A stretch of 64,000 nucleotides of DNA. It comes from Axinella damicornis. Taxonomy: Eukaryota; Porifera; Demospongiae; Axinellida; Axinellidae. Shown here in pieces: positions 11,501 to 22,700 of the stretch. The position numbers were made by a program, and so were the translations under genes. The number at the start of each line of letters is the position of its first letter. Within the stretch, counting starts at the first letter, position 1. The stretch spans positions 10,947,533 through 11,011,532 of the forward strand of contig OZ007507.1 in the NCBI GenBank assembly GCA_963931865.1, given 5' to 3'. The notes under the pieces were generated by a model. The model was not told the origin of the DNA, made no database searches, and was given only the letters and a program-made list of their open reading frames with translations.

Positions 11501-14500
11501 CATACCGCAGTCACTCGTTATTAGGCACATGCGCCTATATCTCTACAGGAAGGAAATACAGGTATACGCATAATTATGAGCTGCGCCTAATAATGAGTGA
11601 CTACAGACTCTCAGCAAACAGACACACTTCAAACACAGAAATGGAAAAGTAACCTTAGAACCTGTAGGCCACGTGCTTCACACGTGACCACCTTGGGAAA
11701 AGCCTAAGATTTGAACAAAATTAAGTGAAGTACCGAGATCTGACCTAAAAATCTTTGAAGTTGGTCACTTTTTGCATACACGCATGTAGGTACCGTAGTC
11801 TCTCGAAAATACACCCATGGGAGATGAACTTTGGTGGCTGCTCAAAGAAGGGGTGGGCACATTTTCGAGAGACTACGGTACATGTATAGCCTCGTTCCCA
11901 GGCCTCAGCCATCTCACAGCTGTGGAAAAAATTTCTCCACGGCTGTGAGATGAGATAAAATCTGGGCGGAGCTCTGGGAACAAAGCTATGTATATACTGG
12001 AGGGAAGAAGTTGCTCTTCAACTTATAGAAAAGTGACTGTAAGATTAGGTTGCTATGGCAACATGATGAGGAGTCTTAACTTGGTGATGACGTAGTTTGT
12101 AGGAGAGGCAATTGTGTTAGTTGTTGTCACTTCCCACTGGTGGTGGCCGTACACTGTACGTAGGAGAGAGTGGCCTACTCGAAGACCCTGAAGGGCAGAT
12201 ACTATGACCTGGTCGGACACTTCTTCTCCATCTACTGTATATACAAGATTCTTATTGTGAGTCAGACCTGTACATGCATGTATGTATGCATTTGCTGTTT
12301 ACACCATGCAGAGAGTGTGGTAGTGCTCTCTATTTAGGGATGGCCATGGAGAAATAGACTTGCCGTAGTGATAGTGATGTAGTTATCATGATGTAGCCAT
12401 CGATAGTACTCAATTTGGCCTTTGCAAACAACTAGCTCCAGTGTAGGCTGCTGAGCTGCAAAGCTGATGCCATTAGACCAACCAGCTCCATGCAGTGTGG
12501 GTTGCTGACCTGCAAAGCTGATGCCATTAATATTTTTGCGGAGTGAACAGACCGGGTTTAACTTACACAAATTGTATCCAGCTACTGCAGGTGTGGTCTG
12601 TTTAATTATACTACCAAGTCGGGTGCTCATTCCCAGGCCACATATGAAATATATCAACCTGGGAACAAGGCCGTACATGTACCTCATGCATGCTGAGGAT
12701 GTATAATGCCATTTCCCCTCGTTCCTTTACATTTTCAAGAGGTAAAGTACATTATCCTCACGTTTTTCTAGTGTATGGAATAACATTGGTTGGTAGCCAT
12801 TGCCCAAGCGTTTGTCCCTCATTATTGAGCCTTTCTCTCATCTCAACAGTGCACTATTAATATCATATTTGATCGAGTAGGAAAAGTTGGTGAGTTAAAA
12901 AGTTACCTGATTTCAGTAAAGGTATGACGATACCCTGTGCTACAGGCATTGATGTGTTGATTCATTTCTCTGCAATAGATCCAGTAACAAGAGGGTTATC
13001 AATCACAGTGAACTGGCTGGGGATACAAGTTGACGTAAGGGGATACCACGCTATAATCAGAGAACGTGGTAGCGTTCTCTATTTAGGGATGGCTAAGGAA
13101 ATTTCGAAATACCACACTGATGCACCAGCAGGAAAACGGCCAAAGAAGCTACTACCCCCCAAACCAAGCATGCAGACAGAATGATACTGCCTAGCAGTTC
13201 ACAAAAACACTCGCAAATGTACCTGAGAGTACGCGGGAGTCGAGTAATAAGTCGCCGTAAAATTCCGATTTCGTCATCTTCTTTCTTCTTCTTCTTCTTC
13301 TTCTTCTTCTTTCTCATTGACTAGCATAGCTGGACAACAAAAGCACTTCTTGAGCTAGTTCACTCACAGAACAACATCGCTTTCGTCGTAGTAGCTCCTT
13401 TCGGCCCTTTTGACTACATACTGGCAAGAACGGCACTGCTGGCTAGCTACGATTCCGTGAATTGCTAGCACGAAGCCATTTTGATGCAACCAGAGGTCAC
13501 GCGTGCCAAATGCGCATGCGCAGTTCACATGCAAACGCACGTTGCATTCTTTTTTACAGCATTTCGGGCGCTTGGTGATCAGCTGAATCCTTGTGAATCC
13601 ATCCTCTGGTGCCTCACTACCTCTGCGAGGAATTTCTGCCAACCGGTTCTTGCCAAGATCTATCGTGACTATGCCATCATGGAGGTGTGGCTTTCTTTTC
13701 ATGACGTAACTACAGTGCGGAACATGTACATGTATATACCACCAATACTGTGAGTGAGGCTAGAGTTTTGGAATACTCATATTATTAGTGGAAATAGAAT
13801 GAAGCATCAAAGCCTGCTCAGTGCCCAGCAGAAGGTTCACATCCATCAAGGCAATTAATAAAATCTGACATCAGGAAAGTTACGCATTCCATGCGCTCAA
13901 AAAACCTCACAAACTAGAAACAAAAAATTTTCTTGCAAAAATTACAAATGATTTAGTGATGGCCACCCCGATCGACTCCCGAAAAAGCAGACAAACAAGG
14001 AATGCCATTAACCAGCCTCAGTCCCATCCCATCCCTAAATTCTACATTTTTCAATGGGATGGGACTGAGGCTGGTTAATGGCATTCCTTGTTTGTCTGCT
14101 TTTTCGGGAGTCGATCGGGGTGGCCATCACTAAATCATTTGTAATTTTTGTAAGAAAATTTTTTGTTTCTAGTATTATAATGATACCTGTATGTACATGT
14201 AGTGTGTACACTGCAGGTATATATGTGAGCAGAGTGGGGCAGAAACTCAGCCCCAGACCCAAACCAACCCCAGCGTGGATCGCTTCCAGTATCACGTGCG
14301 TGATACTGGAAGCGATCCACGCTGGGGTTGGTTTCGGTCTGGGGCCAAGACTTATATGTCTGAGGCTGATTGGAGTTGAAATAATGCTCCAGTTTGTGCA
14401 ACAATGAAACAAACTCCTGCTATTAGTGAGCCCTGCCTTCAAGTGAGCCTGCTGTTTGTCAGGAATGCATATCAGGGCATGCATATCATACATGTACTTC

Positions 14501-17500
14501 CATGTGTGTGAGCACCACGCTTTAATGATTCGTCCATCATTACAGGTTGGTGCTCAACATTGTGTCTGTATTATGCTCAGTGTTAGACTCTATTCATAAA
14601 TGCTCACCTCCCCCAGCATCGTTCCCACCTCCAGTCTTTGATTGCTTGTAGTGCGCAAATACGGAGGGGGAAAGCCTGGGACATCTGGTCACATGCGGGT
14701 AGACATACCGGGGGGTAGTGCCCGACCATATCAACAAGTCCATGACGTCGTGAACAGGAAATTGCATTGATGCTGCCTAGTATACTCTTTGGCCTCCAGC
14801 CCTCGGACAGGCATTACAAGAAGGTCACCCCCCACCCCCCGCCCTTGTTCTACCTGACGCCACTACATGTGACTAGACCTCCCAGGCCTTCCCCCTCAGT
14901 GTTTGCATACTACAACTACAGGAGAATTTAGTGATCAAAGACTGAAGGTGAGAACTGCCTGGGAATGAGGCTACACCTCCTGGTAGCCAGTTACAGGATG
15001 TGTCTTACGTTCACTGTTTGTTTAAACAAACCACTTGATCATTGCAAAGACCTGAGTGTAGGTAGGATGTGTCACGTGAGTGTTCTCTGCATCTTTCAGG
15101 TGGAGTTCTGGTCTCAGCACGTCTCTTTCTTTCTGGTCGGTGTCATCGTCATAACGTCTATTAGAGGGTTGCTGATCACCTTCACCAAGGTAGGAGCACT
15201 TGCTTCCATTCCTCTGGTGCGCTAGCTAGTTTGCGCACAATTTAAGGGAAATTTGGGGGGGAACACTGGCTAGTGTGCATATGTGCATGTGTGTTTGTAT
15301 GTGTGTGTGTGTGTGTGTGCGTGCCCGCGCTTGTGTGTGTAGTGTGTGTATGGTTCTGGCTACACGTATGTACGTATGAAGGCAGAGATCTGGTCAGAAG
15401 TTGTTGCAGTCTGAGAACTTTAATATCGACTGGTGATGCAATCAGAGTCTTCTGAATTATTCATACAAGTAGCTTCGCTCGCTCAGCTACTTCCCCCTCA
15501 TTCGCCTACCGTGAGTAATCCGGCGCCGGACAGCTCTCTGTGCAGAGCTGCTTCTCCCCGATTGCGTCCGCTTGCCCCCCGATTGCGTCCGCTTCAGCTG
15601 CTGCTCGACGCTTGCGTCCGCTTCGACTCAGCTGCTGTTCCCTGGCCCGATTGCATCCGCTTCATCTGCTGCTTCCCGTTTGCGTCCGCTTCCAGCTGCT
15701 GTTCCCCGATTGCGACCGCTTCAGCTGCTGCTGCATGCTCACCACTTGCGTCCGCTTCAGCTGCTGCTCCCCGATTGCGTCCGCTTCGACTGCTGCTCCC
15801 CGCATCCGCTTGCAGCCTTCTCAAACATTCTTCGCGGAGTTCGAGGTTCAGTAAATAAATTAAAGTACAAAGGTCGCGCGTCACTATAGTCTAGTCCCGC
15901 CCCACGAACATCCCACTTCCGTCACTCACAGACACACACACACACACACACGTTAATGTATTGACAGCCTGTACAGAGAAATTTTGCCATGCATACACTC
16001 TACCATGTCATCTGGCTATTGTGTGAATAAGACTCCTGTTTCCTTTCTGCAGTTCTTCTATGCCATAGCGAGCACCAAGTCTTCAAACGTCATTGTGCTG
16101 TGCTTAGCAGAGATCATGGTAAGACTAGCCTTGTTGCCAGGCCGCGCAGCCTGGGAACGAGACAGGGCTGTACGTACAACAAGAGTGGTACCAATGTAGA
16201 GCTTGTTGAGGGCGCAGCAATTAACATTGCCCAAGTGGGTGTTAAAGTCCGAATTGGAGGGCTATCAATTAGTAAAATTCCTTCCTGGCCCGTACTTAGC
16301 CTCGTTCCCAATCCCACACCCAGCTTTTCGCAGTATGGAAAAGCGGGGAGGACCTGGTACATTTCCTCACATGATAAAGACGTAATCGACAAATGTCAAA
16401 ATTTTCAGAACGAGGACGCTACGTTTTGCATGTTATTCAACGCTCGGTGAGTATGACAGTCGCCCCCTGCTAGCAGACCTCTCAACTTCAAAAAGAACTC
16501 TATAGTGAGATACCCAAATAGAGTTGAACTTGGTCCTGTAAGTAGCTGCCCCTGTGAGTTTCTTGGACGTCTTCGGCCTGGGAGGGGACTGCTGCTGGTG
16601 CTCACTACTGTCATCAGAGTCCTGCACGTGCCCTGAGCCAGTTCCTGCCCTTCAGAATCACTCTACTGACTACCTCATATGAGCTGGCATGTGCGCATGT
16701 GCGCATGTGCACAGAACTAGAACTGCACAACTAGAACTTTGAACTTTAGTTGATAAGCAGACCGTGAGAAATGAGGTCATCACAGAACTTTGAACTTTAG
16801 TTGATCAGCAGACTGTGAGAAACGAGGACATCACCGTGAGACCGTGAGAGTAGGGCTGAAATCGTGAGTCTCACGGTGGGATCGTGAGAGTTGAGAGGTC
16901 TGCGCTAGCTAGATACACGCGTCATATGTTACCTGGTACCTTCGCTCTTCTGGTGGGTGGTCATGAATATCATTAACAGTATTGCCAGAGGGAGCTCTCC
17001 ATGTGTGCGAGCCCCACCAAGTCTGGCCGCTGAGGAGCAAATGCTGTGGGAGAGGAGCACCTACATACATGTACGAAGGTGGTGTGCACTGAATGCATGA
17101 AAATGTGTTGCCTTGCGGGGGAAAATTCCATAGTTAATGAGGTGGAAGCTTTTGATATTGGCTTCCACAGGGCGTCATGTAGGTTAACCCTTTCCCAGAT
17201 AAAATCCCTCATACAATATATTCACCATTCAATTGTGTGTGGTCTAAATAGAGCCCTCCCATTCAGACTTTAACACCCACTTGGGCAATATTTAATATTA
17301 ACGTCCTCCACCAATTAACACTGCCCTCAGTTCTCAAGGTGTTTTAGCCTCGTTCCCACGCCGTTTTGGGAGAGAGAAACGGCCTGGCAACTTCCGCGAG
17401 TTCAAACTGTTACTTCCGCTGCCAGAGAATTGGAAGACCCCATCAGATTTCAGATCGCCTTCACATGACAACAGTAAACCGAATTGCATCATGTGTCGAA

Positions 17501-18932
17501 ACGTTGCAGTCACGCCCATTCACCACAATAGTTGATCGCTCATTCGCGCTAGTATAGGTGCTCTGCACGACGACTTTGTGCGTTCGTCTTCTGCTTGCCT
17601 TCCGTCGCAGAACCTGCGCAAACAGTTGCTTCCACGAGCAGAGAAGGACCGTTCTCAGGCGGTGAAAGTATCACATGGACTTCACCACTTGAATGAGGTA
17701 CATGTATGCAATTGCCGTGACGTTACGTCCGTATACAGTTTGCACTTGCGGAAGTTGCCAGGCCGTTTCTCCCTCCTAAAACGGCCTGGGAACGAGGCTA
17801 AGGGTGTTTATGATGAGAACGCCAACAAACACATCTCAGTATGACGTGTATAGGATAGAGCCCTTACATGAGGGCTTTAGCTAACCCACATAGATTTTAA
17901 CTTCCTGCACGTTGGCATTGTGTATATACTAGTCACTGTTCTCTATTTGTTCTGCGTAGGGGATGTACTTCGTATCTTCTGTGCTGCTGATGAGAATGAA
18001 CATGCCTGAAGACTATCGGTATGTACAGTGATAGAGGCATAGAACTGGCCCAACAAGAAAGGCTCTCCGTTTATTCCTTGCTCTGATCTGCCAGTATTGC
18101 ACTTACATGTACGTATATTACTTGGAGCTGCTACGTACATTTAGAAGAATCCAGGCCCATAGGAAGCATATATTTGAACTGGTACGGCTAACTAAAAATA
18201 AACCACGCCCACCTATGTAGAATTGTCAGGCATTTGTAGTCAGATATTAGAAAGTGTACATGTACATGCCAAATGTCCAGGTATACAAAGGGTACACAAC
18301 ACTAGCCTCATTACCAGGCACTCGGTAATTACCGAGTGCCTGGGAACGAGGATAGTACAATACAGGACACACAATTACCTGTTCAAGAGCGTCTTCAAGC
18401 TGTATGCCATTGCCATGCTACACCTGCGATACAACTTAGGTAGTGTGGTACGTGTTACCCAGATGTGGATCACTGGTTATAATGAGCTAGTAAACCAGGA
18501 GGCATGGATCATGTACAAGGATCATGGGATTGTGTACGCTTTGTGAAACTTCTGTTTTCTTCGTGGATTTTTAAGTCGTATGTACAAAGTGGTTCAGCTC
18601 CTATGTCCTAAGTAGATAAGACTTAGTGTCAGCTGCTAATTCGCCCTCTGACTTTGTCTTGCAGGCTGATTATCACTAGAGTGTTAGGAGAATTGGACTT
18701 CAGTTTCTATCACCGCTGGTTTGATGTCATATTCCTGGTGAGTTAATTAGACTGTTGTCTGCCATGCTTGCACTAGCGGGCATTACTTACTACTACCTTG
18801 TGATGACTAATTATCTTAGCCCTTTAGGGCCCATAGTGCCAAATGTCGTCATAATACTTTCAGCTTCATCATGTGACTTCCGGCAATATCCTTGGGAGAT
18901 AGGTTCTGCGACAGCAGAAAGGGCGGGACAGT

Positions 18933-18966
<34 letters not shown>

Positions 18967-19945
18967 GCACCCGGAGGGTGCAAACAGCATGGCCGTGTCT
19001 GGGCTCCGCGGCAAGGTCTTGGTCGGCACTGGGAGGGCCATTTCCATCGTTTTTGGCATAAATGGGGTCAGAAAGTAGCTGTCTGGCTTTGTAGGGCCTC
19101 CATTTCCAGCATACATCGCCCGATTTTCAGCTACAGCGGGTTGCCATTTCTCGGGAGGCCCTAAAGAGTTAAGCAGTGATCAATGATCGGTCACCATATA
19201 AAAATTGGACGCACTAGCACGGAAGACGTTCATTACCAGAAGTGAGCGTGACCATCCACTGAACTGTGGATCCACCTCCCCACACGTTACAAGTTTGGTG
19301 TTTCTCTCTCGTTTGGTGTTTCTCTCTCGTTTGGTTCTGGCCTGGGCTGCGAGATATAATCTGGGTTGAGGCCTGGGAATGAGGCTAGTCAAAGGTTCTC
19401 AATGTTCTTCCCGATCACATTCAGTAAAGCATCATCTTTTGTAGAAGCATCAAATTTAGTGGAAGGCATCAACAAAGGATTTCAGTATATCATAGCTATA
19501 TAGCCCTAGAAAGTTGTTGGAGCTGTTCACACTAAAAGACGGCAAAATACGCTGTCCGATTATAGAGAGTGAGACCTGGTCAACAATCAGCGGCAACACT
19601 CAGAGCCCGGTGACAACTGCCCAGATTTTTTTTATCTCGCAGCTGTGGTGAAAACCGTGGAGAAAATCCATGGCTGCAATCTGGGCAGAGGCCTACATGT
19701 ACCTTTGACAGGGTGCCAGCATGTGGGGCTGGTCGAGATAGTGATACGTATACATGCTAATTAGACATAGCTGTTCCGTGTTTTCCAAATGTTCCATTCT
19801 GTTCCGCTAAATAGGGTGACCCTAATATTTTCACATTTTAGCTCATTACATGAGTTTACATCCTGTGCAGGTCAGTGCTCTCTCCAGCATCGGATTCCTG
19901 TACTTAGCTCATCAACAGTCAAGCGAAAAGAAGTTGTTGACATGA
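4386..19945 (+). CDS. GPHR: Golgi pH regulator (GPR89 family), complete, 18 exons
   Basis: Exons: 4386-4436, 5207-5266, 5534-5637, 6427-6533, 8006-8113, 8235-8355, 8855-8935, 9449-9472, 10396-10490, 11341-11438, 12164-12256, 12850-12889, 12979-13034, 15100-15189, 16053-16118, 17960-18018, 18665-18737, 19871-19945. All junctions are GT-AG and phases agree, giving 1401 nt or 466 residues (human GPHR about 455). GPHR is a multi-pass Golgi membrane protein needed for Golgi acidification, proposed to act as an anion channel. Family signatures seen in order include [110 protein letters not shown] and [11 protein letters not shown]. The N-terminal GPHR_N part spans exons 1-7, a variable loop exons 8-10, and the C-terminal ABA_GPCR-type domain exons 11-18. 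Start chosen at 4386 because it gives a 17-residue first exon ending at GT, matching the short human N-terminus. Exon 8 is only 24 bp. Introns are loaded with repeats. Confidence 0.95.
4940..5110. repeat. G-rich imperfect tandem repeat in GPHR intron 1
   Basis: The unit GGAGTAGAGGGGGTTGTGGG recurs, with spacers of GGTG/GTGG-type sequence, just upstream of GPHR exon 2. Confidence 0.7.
5453..5500. repeat. (CA)n microsatellite
   Basis: A run of about 22 CA dinucleotides lies in GPHR intron 2, immediately upstream of exon 3. Confidence 0.95.
6474..7210 (+). repeat. Tandem duplication of the 3' half of GPHR exon 4 plus its donor site
   Basis: The 3' part of exon 4 (from about 6474, AATGCTCATCTGTGTAAT) and the start of the following intron are repeated at about 6633, 6791 and 6947, with a diverged trace at 7165. 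The spacing is about 158 bp for the first three units. Each well-preserved copy keeps CAGCAGCTTGTCAACACC and the splice donor, but none keeps the exon's acceptor. G/A-rich sequence of GGGAGGGA type separates the copies. Confidence 0.9.
7270..7936. repeat. Minisatellite in GPHR intron 4 (unit about 50-58 bp)
   Basis: About a dozen tandem copies of a unit containing GAGAGGGAGGTAGGATGAGC, then TGCATTGTAAGAGGGGGACG and TGGGG. Units differ by single bases and by small indels. On the complementary strand the array is open in more than one frame, giving spurious proline-rich ORFs. Confidence 0.95.
8460..8830. repeat. Degenerate CTCTCTAGTAGCTCC minisatellite in GPHR intron 6
   Basis: Irregular tandem reiteration of CTCTCTAGTAGCTC, CATTGGCTCCC and CTAGTGCTTCC modules. 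It ends just before the acceptor of exon 7. Confidence 0.9.
9050..9345. repeat. 22-bp GC-rich minisatellite in GPHR intron 7
   Basis: About 13 copies of a unit close to GGGTCCTGGGTCCCTGGATC plus CC, with a few variants. The array is open in several frames on both strands because the unit lacks stop codons, so the long ORFs here are not genes. Confidence 0.95.
10650..11106. repeat. MITE-like element with TACCGTAG termini (457 bp)
   Basis: Left end TACCGTAGAGTACGTATCAA, right end its imperfect complement (CGCTTAATACGTACTCTACG then GTA). It lies inside GPHR intron 9 and has no convincing ORF. Related termini occur at 11791-11880, 35788-36350 and 60355. Confidence 0.8.
11791..11880. repeat. Short foldback element with TACCGTAGTCTCTCG termini
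   Basis: TACCGTAGTCTCTCGAAAAT at the left is matched by ATTTTCGAGAGACTACGGTA at the right, giving about 20-bp near-perfect arms in a 90-bp element. Confidence 0.88.
11887..11988. repeat. TAGCCTCG foldback element, 'clamp' subtype
   Basis: It starts TAGCCTCGTTCCCAGGCCTC and ends with CTGGGAACAAAGCTA. The core has inner arms TCTCACAGCTGTGGA / TCCACGGCTGTGAGA. The same core type is seen at 59921-60018 and 61321-61442. Confidence 0.88.
13913..14173. repeat. Long near-perfect inverted repeat (261 bp)
   Basis: The arms are about 120 bp with a short loop centred near 14043. The outer arms read ACTAGAAACAAAAAATTTTC and its near-exact complement; the inner arms read CAGCCTCAGTCCCATCCCAT and its complement. 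It lies in the GPHR intron between exons 13 and 14. The transcript could fold into a long hairpin. Confidence 0.93.
14254..14351. repeat. Foldback element, AGCCCCAGACCC type
   Basis: CAGCCCCAGACCCAAACCAA pairs with TTGGTTTCGGTCTGGGGCCA, and an inner palindrome is centred on TCACGTGCGTGA. A shorter relative is at 11230-11305 (TCTCGGTCCCAGACCC...GGGACCGAGA). Confidence 0.85.
15500..15810. repeat. Degenerate CGTCCGCTTCAGCTGCTGCTC minisatellite
   Basis: About nine irregular copies of a unit of roughly 30 bp built from GATTGCGTCCGCTT and CAGCTGCTGCTCCC, in the GPHR intron between exons 14 and 15. Confidence 0.9.
16473..16903. repeat. Element bounded by GCAGACCTCTCAAC inverted repeat
   Basis: The left boundary GCAGACCTCTCAAC is repeated in inverse at 16890-16903. 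The interior has a 60-bp direct duplication (GAACTTTGAACTTTAGTTGA, twice) and several GTGAGAC/CGTGAGA motifs. Confidence 0.7.
17345..17800. repeat. Longer TAGCCTCG element with extended TIRs (456 bp)
   Basis: The terminal inverted repeats run about 60 bp: TAGCCTCGTTCCCACGCCGT, then GAAACGGCCTGGCAACTTCC, then AGTTCAAACTG, mirrored at 17737-17800. The interior shares GACGTTACGTCCGTATACAG with a degenerate relative at 62443-63155. This may be the parent of the shorter foldback elements. Confidence 0.85.
18303..18354. repeat. TAGCCTCG foldback element, minimal palindrome
   Basis: A 52-bp palindrome: TAGCCTCATTACCAGGCACT followed by its complement ending CCTGGGAACGAGGATA. Confidence 0.9.
18932..18965. 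repeat. poly-G tract
   Basis: An uninterrupted run of more than 30 G in the last GPHR intron. It makes the glycine- and proline-rich ORFs here spurious. Confidence 0.95.
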
Positions 19946-22000
19946 TATGCATTGATTGTGTATTTTTCATCCTCCGTACATTTCATTGTCCAACTAACTT
20001 GAATGATGTTGCGGGTATGGGATATAGATACAAGCTGTGCCGGGATGACTGCCTAATAATGTGTGGTGAGCTGAGGATCTGCATGTCTCTCTTTTCAGTT
20101 ACGTAGTCTCATTCCCAGACCCCACTCAGAGTGGGTTTCGGAATGAGACTAAACCTGAGCATGTCTCGTCTCTGCATACGACCCTGGACAGTCATGCAGA
20201 CTAGCTACTTGCCGGCCTTGGAGGTGGCCCGTGAGCGATCGTGCATGCCCATGGGTACGTATAGGCAATTCTGCCATACATATTGCCTCGATCTACCATA
20301 GATAATGTTATTGCTTTGTGTGTTCCAGGCTGCCAGTCAACTCTGGCTGTCCCTCAGTACCCTTATCATGCAACTACAATTCTCATTCGGCCACCATCCC
20401 CACCCACATCCATGTCACCACATATCTGCATTGTGTGGACCAAGTGCAGGAAGACTTCCAACATGTTAGTCCCAATAAATTGCCTGAATGTAGAACACAA
20501 CGTCACATTCTGATGGCAGTCTTGTATAATATAGAACTGTTCCACATGCATGTGCACTCGCTCACGCTCGCCCAAGACTGCATGGCCCTGTGTGTATACG
20601 GGAATTAAGTCTTCCTACACTTGGTCCCAGACTGGCCCCATGTGTAGGAAGCCTTCCTATACACTTGGTCCAAGACTGGCCCCCTGTGGTGGATCGAAGT
20701 GTTTCTACATTCTGTCCCACACTTCAAGAGAATTTAATTCAATAGTGCCTTCACTTGGCAACAAATCAACTTTTCTTAATTCAATTCAGAGAATGTTTGT
20801 GTTCTGTAGGACATGTCATGTACAGCTCAGAGTTCGATGCATAGGTAGGTCCAGTAGCGGTGTTCGTCTTTGCTGACACCACTGAGGAGGTACAGAGGTA
20901 GACTGTTTGCTCTAGGCCTCTAGGCAATGAATAGGTAGGTCACAAGCGGCGGTCTGCATCTTTGTTGTCGCCATCGTCCATCAAACAGCAACCTGAACTT
21001 CTCAGTACCAGACATATGGCGGAGATTTACGGTACGATGTCCGGAAAGGAGTGCAAAGTTTCGTATGTTATATTGCATGCACCAGATTTACAGTATGGGA
21101 GACATATCGACAACAGCGTGAGCCGCTCTCGACTATATATGGGGCTCGCTCACCCTCACCCAATTAGGAGGAAGGTTTGATGGGGCTTCCACAGGTATTT
21201 ATGCCCTCATTCAATATTCACCATTCAAGTATATAGTTGCTATGGAGCATGGTCTTAGAAGTAAGATATGTAAGCCTAATTAGGCCCACTTAAACACCCT
21301 TGGGAACTTGGACAGTGTTAACTATAATTATACAATGACATGAACAAACTCAATGGGCTACTATATATACATCCACTTCCTCATGAATATGAGTATAATC
21401 CATGCACTCTTCACTATACCTACACCACTAGTCTTAATTCTCTTCTCCTGCCACACAACACTCACTCTCCATTTACTTCTTTGCAAGGAGGCCATCTGCC
21501 AACTCCCTCATCTCTTCCTCAGTCTTCTCCTAAAGAGTGAGAACAGCTCATTCTCAGTAGATGCCTATTTCACTGGCAGGTTTACAAATTAATACAATGC
21601 TAACTAGATTTATAACTAGCTACTAAACTAGCATGACCATGGTGGCTATCTCTGCTTTTTTTTTTCGTATAATGAACTACATACGCATACAGTACACTCT
21701 TCATCAATGTCTTCCATTCTTTACTGGATCCCCCCCCCCCAATTCTCTCTCTTCACTTACATTCGGCAAGATGGACTGCTAACAGAAATGGAGTCTCAAG
21801 CCCAACTGTCACAGCAACAACCACGGCATCGTTCCTATCTATAGACGCCAAGCCTTGTCGGGTCTAAGCTACTTGCCTATACGGAACAGCATTCGGATCC
21901 GAGTCAATCACAAGGGCTTCAACAGAGAGAGCGACAATGGCAGAGGGCCTACCAGAGGAGGCCAACGGCATCGGTGAGCGAAGAAAAACGACAGAGACAG

Positions 22001-22223
22001 AATCACGCTCATCTCTGTCCACAGTTTACGCGTGCACAGGGAAAATTCCCGCCAAAATTGGACAACCGCAGATGCCAACCAATCAGATCGCAGCATTACG
22101 GTTGCGTGCGTTGGCGATGCAACGGTAATGCTGCGATCTGATTGGTTCGCATCTCCGATTATTCAGTTATGGCGGGAAATTTCCTTGTGCACGCGTAAAC
22201 TGTGGACAGAGATGAGCGTGATT
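22001..22223. repeat. Long inverted repeat (223 bp)
   Basis: The arms are about 100 bp: AATCACGCTCATCTCTGTCC and CAGTTTACGCGTGCAC on the left are mirrored on the right. The inner arms CCAATCAGATCGCAGCATTA are mirrored by TAATGCTGCGATCTGATTGG. The identity is high apart from a few substitutions. Confidence 0.93.
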
Positions 22224-22389
22224 CCTGCCAGCAGCTAGGCGTCAGCGGGTATAAAAGGAGAGTCCATTTGTGTCTAAGCCATTCGGGCTTGGTTTTAGCT
22301 CGGGTGAGGTTGAGGTGAGGTGAGCCCTCACCCCAACCTTACCCTTGCTGAATACCTTTCACCGCCAAGGTAAGTTCAGGTATAGATAG

Positions 22390-22700
22390 TGGGGTTGGGA
22401 GGGTGGGAGCATTGGGGGTGGGGGGAGCATTGGGGGTGGGGGGAGCATTGGGTGGGGGGGAGCATTGGGTGGGGGGAGCATTGGGTGGTGGGTGCATGGG
22501 GGTGGGGCTTGGGTGGTGGGTGCATGGGGGTGGGGCTTGGGTGGTGGGTGCATGGGGGTGGGGCTTGGGTGGTGGGTGCATGGGGGTGGGGCTTGGGTGG
22601 TGGGTGCATGGGGGTGGGGTTGGGGTGGTGGGTGCATGGGGGTGGGGCTGGGGTGGTGGGTGCAGGGGGTGGGGCTTGGATGGTGGGTGCATGGGGGGTG
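22390..22700. repeat. 28-bp G-rich minisatellite
   Basis: Tandem copies of GGTGGTGGGTGCATGGGGGT plus GGGGCTTG, preceded by shorter GGGAGCATTGGGGGTGG units. It is stop-free in several frames on both strands, so the glycine- and proline-rich ORFs are artefacts. Confidence 0.95.

Noticed and set aside
13364..13702. 112-codon - strand ORF in a GPHR intron
   Set aside because: No recognisable domain, no splice context, and it lies opposite to the host gene's transcription within a repeat-like stretch.
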